Of a DNA stretch of 64,000 nt, positions 55,186-64,000 are shown piece by piece; the first letter of the stretch is position 1; each line of letters opens with the position of its first letter. The position numbers and the translations under genes are program-made. Source of the DNA: Erinaceus europaeus (lineage: Eukaryota; Chordata; Mammalia; Eulipotyphla; Erinaceidae). The notes beneath the pieces were generated by a model, which saw nothing but the letters and a program-made list of their open reading frames with translations, was not told the DNA's origin and searched no databases. The stretch covers positions 111,121,593 through 111,185,592 of the forward strand of contig NC_080171.1 of the NCBI RefSeq assembly GCF_950295315.1, given 5' to 3'.

Positions 55186-56215
55186 TGAATAGTAATTTGT
55201 GAGACTATAAGTTAATAGGAGTGTATATTAACACCTTTCCCACCACCAAAAGTCTGTGTCCCATTCCCCCCTCTACCTTCCCACCCCTCCCCATTAAAGC
55301 TGAACATCTACCCTCACCCTCCACCCAGAGATTTTTACTTTGATGCCCTACTCCAAACTCAGTCCAATTCTGTACATAAGTTTTTTAATTTTGTGTCCCA
55401 TTGGTTTATTTTTATTTTAGTCTTCCTTACAATTGAATTTATATCACTAAAGATGCCTAAAAGATTTAGATGCAAAAGAGCCAATATTTTCCTCTCAGTA
55501 TTTGGTAGTTTCTGGTCTAATACCTAAGTTTTCACCCATTTGGAATTTACATATGCATTTGGTGATATATAGTGGTTCAGTTTCATTCTTCTGCGTGTTT
55601 CAACCAAATTTTTCTAACACCATTTGTCAAAGAGACTTTCCTTTTGCCATTTAATAGTTTAGGCCCCTTTGTCAAATATTAGATGTCCATAGGTGTGGGG
55701 ACTTATTTCTGGGCTCTCAGTTCTATTTCACTGGTCAGTGTATCTTTTTTTGTTCAAGTATCAGGTAGTTTTGTTTATAATATCTTTGTAATATAGTTTG
55801 AAATCTGAGTGTGTAATGCCTCCAGTTTTGTGTCCCCCACCCCAAGATTGTTTGTGTGAGTGTAGGTATTTTATGGTTCCAGATAAGCCTTTTTTCTATT
55901 CTCTCAAAAAAAAAAAAATGGTGGAAACTTCATGGGGATTGCTTTAAATTTGTATGTAGTACTGGGTAGAATATTCATTTTGATGATGTTAATTCTTCCA
56001 TTCCATGAACATGGATTATCTTTTCAATTCTTTGTGTCTTTTCCTATTTTCTTGAGTAGTGACTCACACTTTTTAGTATACAAGTATTTTGCTTCTTTTG
56101 TTAGGTTTATTCCTATATATTTCATTGTTTTTGCTGCTGTAGTGAATGGGACTGATTTCTGGATTTCTTCTTTTGATTTTCTTTTCCCATCAGTAGAGAA
56201 TCCACCCTAACATTC
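55186..56215 (-). mobile_element. L1 3'UTR piece and ORF2 (right part of split copy)
   Basis: 55190-55378 is a 3'UTR-type block (cctttcccaccaccaaaagt, gagatttttactttgatgcc). From about 55386, tcccattggtttatttttat and then tagtttctggtctaatacc, ccatttggaatttacatatg and tgtccataggtgtggggac follow the reverse complement of placental L1 ORF2, continuing the piece at 52781-52970. Confidence 0.8.
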
Positions 56216-56389
56216 ATTCTAACCATTGTCACTGAGACTATTTTTCCTAATGAGAATCAAGTTGACTTTTCCCAAGTCTTATTGGTCATCTTTACTGACA
56301 TCAATTGTTTCTCTAAAGATGAGAAATTCTTAACAAATGACACATGGATTTTCCCATCAAGTTGCCAGTGATTTCCAGAAAATATTCTC

Positions 56390-56525
56390 AGGGTCAGAGA
56401 GATTTTGCAGCAGCAGCACAGCAGAACTACATGCTCACAATGCTGGTAGTACCAGGTCCAGTCACCAGCACCACCAGGTGTCTGATGAGCAATGCTCTGG
56501 TTTCAGTAAAATAAATACATTTTGA
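56390..56525 (+). mobile_element. SINE-B-like old copy
   Basis: ctggtagtaccaggtccagt, caccagcaccaccagg, gatgagcaatgctctggttt and a short A-rich tail follow SINE-B order with many changes. Confidence 0.5.
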
Positions 56526-56641
56526 AGACTGTAGTTCATATATAGAGAGCTGTTACAGTGCTGAACCTTACTTCAGTATGGTAGCGGTTGGGCTCAAACC
56601 TGGCTTGTAAGCTATATTTTCATCCTTATAAACTATTCTTT

Positions 56642-56989
56642 TTCTTTTTCTTTCTTTTTTTTTTTTTTTTTTTTGCCTCCAGGTTTATCACTGGAGCTCA
56701 GTGCCAGCACTATGAATCCACTGCTCCTGGAGGCTATTTTTCCCATTTTGTTGCCCTTGTTGTGGTTGTTATTGTTGTTATAGCTGTTGCTGGATAGGAC
56801 AGAGAGAAATGGAGAGCAGAGGGGAAGACAGAGAGGGGGAGAGAAAGACACCTGCAGACCTGTTTCTCTGCTTGCGAAGCAACTCCCCTACAGGTGGGGA
56901 GCTGGGGGCTCAAACCGGGATCCTTACACTGGTCCTTGCGCTTCCTGCTGTGTGCGCTCAACCTGCTGCGCTACCACCCAGTCCCCTAA
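56642..56989 (-). mobile_element. SINE-A, long form, 12-bp target duplication
   Basis: T-run, gcctccaggtttatcactgg, ctgctcctggaggctatttt, ggataggacagagagaaatg, and a diverged head gcgctcaacctgctgcgcta. Perfect aaactattcttt at 56630-56641 and 56990-57001. Confidence 0.95.
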
Positions 56990-57001
56990 AAACTATTCTT
57001 T

Positions 57002-57881
57002 AGATTCTAACTCAGCAAATATTTCCTTTCTTGAAAAATAACTCAATTATTTTAGGCAGATCAAAACTTTAGAGACACTACTATAAAGTACCATTTTTTT
57101 TTCCCAGTGATGGAATATTAGCACCACAGCATAAATAGGCCCCTGGTAGTTTGGAGAAAACCCTACATGTAGTCTAGGACTGGACCTAGAGATTTTAATT
57201 TTCATTTCTGGAATCATAGAAAAGGTAGTGCATACAAAGTCTTTCTATTCCTGTGTTACTGAATACATGCATTTAATCACTCCTTTACTTTTTTGTCTCT
57301 GCTTATTATTTACTACTATATATTTGTTATTATGATGCACATGTATTCATCCAATTATCTGTAATATTCATATTCTGTGTTATTTTACTGTTGTACTTTA
57401 CAGTCTTAATGAATTAAACTGTGTAAATCCCTTTGGTCAATGAGACATTAGCAAACCTGACAAGGAGCTTGCCAAGGACTTTTATATTGGGCTTGTCTTC
57501 TTAGAATACTGTCTTTGAACTTTAAGCAATGTGTAAAGAATTTCATATATCCTTATGGGAAAAATACATGAACAGAAAAATGCCTTGGCAGCCCCCAGTC
57601 AAGTGGAGAAAGGATGCCAGACATTCCAACTCTAGCAGTTTCTACTACCTGATCCAGAGAGCCAGTTAAGAGAAATAATCAGTCAATGTTGTTTTAGCTT
57701 CTTAAATTTTGGCACTGTTGGTTCACAACAATAATGCAAACAGTACTACTTATAAAGACTACTAAAATAAAAAGATGATACAACTGTTAATCAAACTGTA
57801 TATAACAAGAAAGAATCAAATGAGTCAATGAGTGGAACACATTCAGAAAAATTAGTCGAAAAAAAAAAGTAACAGCCCGGC
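57002..57881. other. Unassigned 0.9 kb
   Basis: AT-rich. No element recognised. Confidence 0.4.
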
Positions 57882-58230
57882 AGGCTGGCTGGGCTGTGGT
57901 GCAGCTGGTTAGGTGCATATGGTGCAAATCACAAGGATGGAAGTAAGGATCTCGGTTTGAGCCCCTGGCTCTCCACCTACAGGGAGGGAGGTTTGCTTCA
58001 CAGGTCTGCAGGTGTCTATCTTTCTTTCCCCTTCTCTGTCTTCCCCTCCTCTCTCCATTTCTTTCTGTCCTATCCAACAACAACAATAATAACAACAACA
58101 GTGATAAACAATAAGGGCAACAAAAGGGAAAAAAATAGCCTCAAGGAGCAGTAGATTCATAGTGCAGGCACTGAGGCCCAGCAATAACCCTGGAGGCAAA
58201 AAAAAAAAGAAAAAAAGAAAAAAAACCGAA
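57882..58230 (+). mobile_element. SINE-A, long form
   Basis: gtggtgcagctggttaggtg head, B-box-like ggtttgagcccc, a short deletion after gcttcacag, CT body, tcaaggagcagtagattcat extension, A-rich end. Confidence 0.92.
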
Positions 58231-58539
58231 ACAAAACAAAAAACATACTCTAAGTGAGAACAGTTCACAGTCTGGCCATTATATACTAAATGGTTGTGAG
58301 TGGTGCTAAGCTTTATGTACAGAAACTAAATGAAGAGGCATAGTCATTGAAGGGTTTGAGTTTTTAGAAAGAAGAATACAACCTTTGGCTGGACTGTACA
58401 TCTGTGAATAAAGATGGAATGGAATGCTGACTCTGGAGTACAGGAAGTCAGTCCAGGTTCATACCAAATGATGGTTGGGTAACAATTATCTTCTCTTGTT
58501 GTGAAACATTAAACATAGTCACAAACTCAAATGGAACTA
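58231..58539. other. Unassigned
   Basis: Nothing recognised. Confidence 0.4.
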
Positions 58540-59840
58540 AGATAATTTATCACGCAGAAAATACTACACAACCAGCACCCAGGTCAAGGAGGAGACCATG
58601 ACCACTCCTGGAGGCCTGGCTTTCCTGTCTCCGGGCCCCTGGCCTTAGAGGTGCCAATTATCTTGATGTTGATAGAAATCACTTCTTTGCTTTCCTTTAA
58701 CAGTGGTTTGGTTTTGCTGGGTTTTTGATTTTTTAATCTTAATGAAAGCTTGTGGCAAGTATTCCTTTGTATCTGTTTCCTATATTTAGCTGCAAATCGT
58801 TCCTTTTCATCCCTGTCTAGCACCACATCTGTTGACTGTATCTCTATTATTGCTGTACAGTTGGGTTGTTTTCAATTTGGGCTTGTAACACAAAAACTTC
58901 TGCATAAATATGATTGCCTTTCTTTTGCATGTCAGAGCAGTTCTCTTAGGAACATACTAAGGAGTGAAATTGCTCCATTATTTGTGTCTTTTTGGTTTTA
59001 ATAAATGATCAAGCTGTCTTTCTAAGTCTTTGTTCTGACCGAAACCCTTACCACAGCATGTGACAGCTGTCACTTCACACCCACAGCAGAGACTTCATGC
59101 TGCCAGTCTTTCTACTGGTTTAGTGGCCATAGGGATAGCCCACTGTGGTTTTAACTTAACTGCTTTTGCTTATTAATAAGATTAAGTATCTCCTTATAGA
59201 TTCATTAGCCATTTAATATCTTCTGCTCAGTTTTCTTTTTTTTATCATTTTATTTATTTGGATAGAGGCAGAGAGAAATTAAGAGGGGGGTGGAGAGAGA
59301 GAGAGTGGGAAACCTGTAGCACATCTTTGCCACTTCAGAAATTTTCCCTCTGCAGGTGGGGACTGGGGTCTTGAACCTGGGTACTTGTATATTGTAACAT
59401 GTGCGCTTAGCCAGGTGTCTCACTGCTCAACCCCTGTCTGCTCAGTTTTCTAGTTGCCATTTTCTTAACTAAGTTATAGAGACCTCTTAGATAATTTAGA
59501 AAAGAGATTATTGTAAGGTGACCCTCCTTTTCTCTTTCCTGCTTGTGTCTTTTAATAACTAGTAGGTTTTAAGATTATAGCAGAATAATTTTATCAAATC
59601 CTTTTTTGTGGTAGTGCTTGGTAATGCTTTTTCTGCATCTTATTTAGTTTTTTTTCACTATCTTATATTCAAGAAGATATTCTTTTACATTTTCTTCAAA
59701 AAGTTTTATGATTTTACTTTTCCTACAAAGACTACAAAAGTGTGCGTATGGTGTGAAGTAATTCCCAGTTTCCTTTTATTTCTGTGTGAATCTCTGATGC
59801 AGAACCACATACCATAAATTATTCTTCCCGTAGTTTAGCT
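58540..59840 (-). mobile_element. Old L1M 3' region, split by SINE-C
   Basis: ataatttatcacgcagaaaa, acaaccagcacccaggtcaa, gactgtatctctattattgc, acatactaaggagtgaaatt, ggatagcccactgtggtttt and, after the SINE, ttcttcaaaaagttttatga and gtgcgtatggtgtgaagta. The order fits the reverse complement of an old L1M. Very diverged. Confidence 0.6.
59237..59436 (-). mobile_element. SINE-C, 15-bp target duplication in L1M
   Basis: ttggatagaggcagagagaa, gtagcacatctttgccact, caggtggggactggggtctt, head gcgcttagccaggtgtctc. Perfect tctgctcagttttct at 59222-59236 and 59437-59451. Confidence 0.95.
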
Positions 59841-59871
59841 TTCCTTGTATTCATTTTGTTTTGTTTTTTCA

Positions 59872-59992
59872 TTTGACCAGAGCCCTGCACATCTCTGGCT
59901 TATGGTGGTGTTGGCAATTATAGGAATTGAACCTAGGACTTCAGAGCATCAGGCCTGAAATCTTTTTACAAAACCATTATGCTGTCAGCCCC
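59872..59992 (-). mobile_element. SINE-B copy
   Basis: gccctgcacatctctggctt, atggtggtgttggcaattat, cttcagagcatcaggcctga and caaaaccattatgctgtcag. Confidence 0.85.
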
Positions 59993-61299
59993 CTCCCCTA
60001 CCATCCTTTGCTTTTTAATTCCTTTCATTCTCTCTGGAGGGCTTCTGGGATTCAGACCTGGCATCAATAAGCAAGTTATGTGCATATGTGTGTTTCTGTG
60101 ACTAGCCATGAGAGTGTGTGACTGTGTATAACTATGTGCACATAGTATGTTTATGTCTTTCTCCAGGATGCATGTGTGTGCGTATAGTTTAGTAAAAATG
60201 AAAAGAAAGTGGAAAAATTTAATTACATTTAATTTTACTCTCAGGGAAAGGCAGCCCTAAGGTGAATTAGTCAAGACTCTATCTTCACTTCAGTTTTGGC
60301 TCAGTAAAACTAGAATTTACACTCAGTTCTTCCAGGTTCTTAAAATGCTTCATACTGTATCCAGATTTTATTTTGTTCTCAGCAGGAGTTTTTATTTCAA
60401 ATGATATACTTACTACTAATAGGAGCAGAAGTCTGATAATTCTGCTTTTACATAAATTGTGCAGTATACCTGAACACAGCAGAAGAGAGTGGGGAACAAA
60501 CAGGCCAGTGTTAAGAGTACAAAGTTGAGAGCTTGAAGTACACAGAGAATCTGAATGATATACATGCCCCTCAGGGTTTAAGACCAAGAGACTAAGAGAT
60601 GGACTCTGTGCAATACAAAGGCCAGACACTGCGGAGGGAAGGCCTCAGGCCCACAGAGAATGTTTCATGATTTAGCAGACCTTCCCAAGGTGACTTGAAG
60701 CAAAATTAACATGCAAGTACAAGCAAAAGGACCGAAAAGACAAAGGAAATGTATATTCTCTCCTGCTGCAAATTCAGGGGCTAAGGTTTAGTGTGTTTCA
60801 TCACAGCAGAGGACTCTGGGGAGGGAGAAAAAGAGAAGAGACAGGAGAAGGGTTGTTCCTGGTACATGATGGTGGAGAAGAACCTAACTCTGTCCCGGAG
60901 GAGATGGAATCCTTCATCCATGTGTCAACAACTCTACTGTAATTCACCAAGTCCTTCCCCCATAAATAAATAAACCAGATTCAACTTATTCATCACCTAG
61001 TAAATCTTCAAGAATGTGGTTTCCTCTGTCATCCTCAGCTGTTAACTGAGAGTAGGTATGATGCCAGCACTACCAATCATCTTGTTATGCATCAGAAGTG
61101 GATAATGATACGGACAACAGTGCTCTGTACTCCTACAGATAGAATGGTCTGCAATGTTTCAGTGTCTGTGCTTAATTCAACCACGGTGGGACTCCAGTAA
61201 TTAATCCATCTCTCAGGACTATCCTTTGGGTCAGGAATGTATTGATTAGCATCCCACAAGAGGATTACAGAGGCACAAGAATAGCATGTTTAAATATTA
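59993..61299. other. Unassigned 1.3 kb
   Basis: A decayed TG-rich stretch lies at 60085-60185. A 114-codon minus-strand frame at 60285-60629 has no recognisable domain. No gene supported. Confidence 0.4.
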
Positions 61300-61442
61300 T
61301 CTAGGAAGTCGCCTTCACCTCATCTTGGACAGAACTTGAGGTAATCATGTTAAGTAAGATAAGCAAGAAAGAGAAGGATGAATATGGAATAATCTCATTC
61401 ATGTGCAGACTTTAAGAAACAAGAATAGAAAGTGGAAACATA

Positions 61443-62360
61443 GGACCAGGCGGTAGTGCACTGTTCAGAACACATAATATGAAGTGCAAGGACCAGCGAA
61501 AAGATCCCTGTTCGAGCTCCCAATTCCCCACCTCACAAGTGGTGAATCAGGTCTTCAGGTGTCTATCTTTCTCTCCCTTTCTATCTTCCCTAGTTGGGGG
61601 TTGAGCCCACTGCCCGGGAAGTCCAGGCCATTGTTTCCATGAGAGTCTGAGCAGGTTGACCCCAGACCCTGCCCCCTGCGGGATGAGATATGGTAGGTCC
61701 CTCCTGACCTCTGGAATTTATGACTTGGACCCCCGGACATGGGTGCTTCTCTACACATGCCACCCTTCCTCCCTTTGTAAATAAAGACTATAAATTACTA
61801 TGTATGGCTAACCTGAGAACTGCCAGCAAACATCCTGATTGCTCAGCTGCTTCCCTTCCCCCCTGCCCAAAGTGCCTGCAATCTACCTCTGGAAAAATAT
61901 ACATTGTGAACCTTGTGATCAAACCTTATATGGTAACCTTTTACTTGTGATCAAATGGTCGTTGGTCAAAATGTGACTAAGCATTGTGTTGCTCTGTGTT
62001 TGGGTTAATAATTACCTCAACCTTCCCTCCCCTGCCCCTAAGAAATGGGTATATTTGCCTGCTTTTCCCCCCAATAAATGAGTTGCCCCACTGAAGGTCT
62101 CCCAGAGCTGACTGCTTGTCTCTCTAAGCACTTGCCCTTGACATGTGGAGCCACCCTAGGACTCCCAGGGGGCTGCTTTGACTTCCATCACCCAATGGCC
62201 AGGGAGGTGGGGGGCCCTGAGAAACCTGCACTCCCCTCTCCTCACAGTTTCTTTCTGTCCTATCCAATAAACTTGAAAAATATGGCCTCCAGGAGCAGTG
62301 GATTCATAGTGTAGTTTCTGAGCCTCAGCTATAAGCCTGGGGGCAAAAAAAGGGGGGGGG
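61443..62360 (+). mobile_element. SINE-A, long form, split by an LTR
   Basis: The 5' part (61443-61590) has the head gcggtagtgcactgttcaga, B-box-like tgttcgagctccc and CT body up to ctatcttccc. The 3' part (62231-62360) resumes in the CT body (tttctttctgtcctatccaa), then cctccaggagcagtggattc. The two halves join in the expected SINE order. Confidence 0.85.
61591..62230 (+). mobile_element. Solo LTR-like insertion inside the SINE
   Basis: About 640 bp, ending cctgca, with non-SINE sequence. Features include gggtatatttgcc (about 62047, TATA-like), aataaa at 62073-62078, and ctaacctgagaactgccagc, which resembles class I LTR U3 sequence. It starts tagttggggg, one base from the canonical TG. Flanks ttccc (61586-61590) and ctccc (62231-62235) fit a 4-5 bp duplication. 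No internal retroviral region. Confidence 0.65.
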
Positions 62361-62572
62361 ACATAATGTAAAGCCTGAATTGGTTTGATCTCGTGCACCA
62401 AAACAAAAGACTTTGGAGAAGAAACACATAGAAAGGGGGGTTTTGAGGTCCTAGTGCATGACTAAATTGGGGTGAGAATGTTTTGCAGACACCAATCATG
62501 GCTACATGAGACATTTTTCTATGTCAACAACTGTACTGTGCATGATTATACCTTTAATAAAATTATAAAAAT

Positions 62573-64000
62573 AATGCATAGGGAGCAGAGAGGAGAAGAG
62601 AGAGCATCATACACTTAACTGTTGACCATAGCTGTGACCTAAAATAATCTAACCTGACATGAGTTTTGGTATAAACCAATGTTGAGAGGTGCTTTGTTAC
62701 TCTTGACCTTTCAAGTGCAATCATCAATGGAAGACAACATCAATACCAATATCAATGATTCAGGTGCATTTGAACCTGAAGAGACATGCATGCTTGAGAT
62801 GAGGTGATGTCCATTTCTGGTGAAATTTTGATAGCAAGCTGAGTTTTCTAAAAAACTAAGTGGGCTCATCCTTTAATCTTCTGGATAGCTCTGGCTATCC
62901 TAGAGTTGAGGAAGTCTTCATCTGGATGAACCAAAGCTTAGCTAGGACTTCAGCTTCTGAGGAGCTAGCATGAATGGAGTATACACTCAGACTTGGCTTT
63001 CCTTGGAATTCAGTGACGATTTGGGGGTCTGAATTAAACTTATATTCTGATACCTTAGCTAATAGCATCAGTCTACATGGTCTCTAACCAAGAATCAGGT
63101 TAGACTCATTCATGTACCATTCAAATGGGCTAAGAGTCAACACTGACACTATGCCCAATATTGGTACCCTGAAGATTACAAGTTGTTTTTGCCACACAAA
63201 CCTTGTAGAATTCAGCAGTCAGGTCCCAGAACCCCAGATAAGACCCAGAAAGCTTTCTGGAAAGCACAAGATAGGAAATAATTTAGACTTTGAAAGCCCA
63301 TGACTGCTTTCCAACTACTGGACTTGTTTATGTAACATGAAAATGATCATAGACAAACCATTAATGAGTTTAGTGTACTATGTTCCCACAAAACTTAATT
63401 AAGAACAATAGGCAGTGTGCTGAACTTGACCTACCAACTCCTTATTTAAGCACTAATGATACTGTTCTCTACAGAGATAGAATTTGGTAAAATTGTGCTT
63501 TATTGTTCTTATAAGAATGTACTATTTGATCTCAACCCTTGACGATATTATAATTGATACTTTTTAGTAAATGTGCATCATAGTTTTATCTTTATTTTTT
63601 CTTCCTAACTGGCCAACACAAGCAAAAGACATCCTTGGAATCTTCTTTGGTTCCTTATAAGGCATCTGGTCTTTGAGTGTGGTTTGCTGCCTAAGTAGCT
63701 ATACCGGAAATTTCTGGGGGAGTTACATGGTGGGTGAGTCAGGCTCTAATGGCCCTTTCTGTTTCTATTTGTATGATCTCTGAAGAGTGGACACTCCTGT
63801 TTGCCATCCACTATCTCCATATCCACCTGGCTTTGCATTTCTCACTGTCACTCAGAGTCAGAATACTCACACAGTTTTTCTGTGTACTGAAGATGTCAAT
63901 CGAAGGTCATCAAAGCAGAAGAAAATGTTTGCTGAGCTAATGCAGAATTTCACACTCCTCATGCAGTATCAACATTTACATGAAAGACATGTTTTTTTAA
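62573..64000. other. Unassigned 1.4 kb to the window end
   Basis: No SINE, L1 or gene recognised. Short open frames only. Confidence 0.4.

Larger units (their letters stand above)
61300..62572 (+). mobile_element. L1 3' end, interrupted
   Basis: The left part (61300-61442) has catcttggacagaacttgag, gaaggatgaatatggaataa and ctcattcatgtgcagacttt. The right part (62361-62572) has caaaacaaaagactttggag, catgagacatttttctatgt and ctttaataaaattataaaa. The middle is a SINE-A, itself interrupted by an LTR. Confidence 0.75.

Overview
The window is mammalian nuclear DNA, most likely from a hedgehog (family Erinaceidae). The main evidence is dozens of copies of tRNA-derived SINEs with the head core gcgcagcgggttaagcgca, a CT-rich middle and a caacaagggcaacaaaaggg-type 3' part. 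I recognise these from memory as the hedgehog ERI-type families. Placental L1 and older MIR and L1M fragments are also present. I found no host protein-coding gene, rRNA gene or functional tRNA gene. Nearly all open frames are translations of SINEs, L1 remnants or microsatellites. The window reads as intergenic or deep intronic sequence.

Four SINE types are used as labels here. SINE-A has the head above, with or without a 3' extension containing ggagcagtggattcat. SINE-C has a related head like gcgcacctggttgagcgcaca. SINE-B has the core agatagcataatggttatgc. SINE-D has the core gcgcagtggataaagc. 'R3' is my label for a repeat of at least 1.7 kb with no recognisable gene, an A-rich 3' end and L1-style target duplications. 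'GAA family' is my label for a short repeat ending in (GAA)n. L1 pieces are 5'-truncated ORF2 or 3'UTR remnants.

Layout: 1-5 kb has SINE-D, a 240-bp polypurine tract, an R3 copy inserted at the start of an L1 piece, and a SINE inside a SINE. 5-13 kb has scattered SINEs, a 39-bp tRNA-Cys-derived insertion and a twin-primed R3. 13-18.8 kb has SINEs, L1 pieces, a degenerate class I endogenous retrovirus reverse-transcriptase fragment and a tailless SINE-head insertion. 18.8-22.6 kb is mostly unassigned, moderately GC-rich sequence. 22.6-36 kb has R3, SINEs, an old L1M interrupted by SINE-B, and MIRs. 36-41 kb has two old LTR-like elements and a clean 386-bp solo LTR with a 6-bp duplication. 41-51 kb is dense in SINEs, with R3, MIR, L1 and a head-to-head SINE-B pair. 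51-56 kb has an LTR candidate and a large L1/R3/L1 nest. 56-64 kb has SINEs, an old L1M with an internal SINE, and an L1 that holds a SINE that itself holds an LTR.

Nothing here works together as an operon or gene system. The common thread is repeated insertion by L1 machinery, read from target-site duplications visible in the sequence, plus a few retroviral remnants. Family names are from memory, and no database search was possible.
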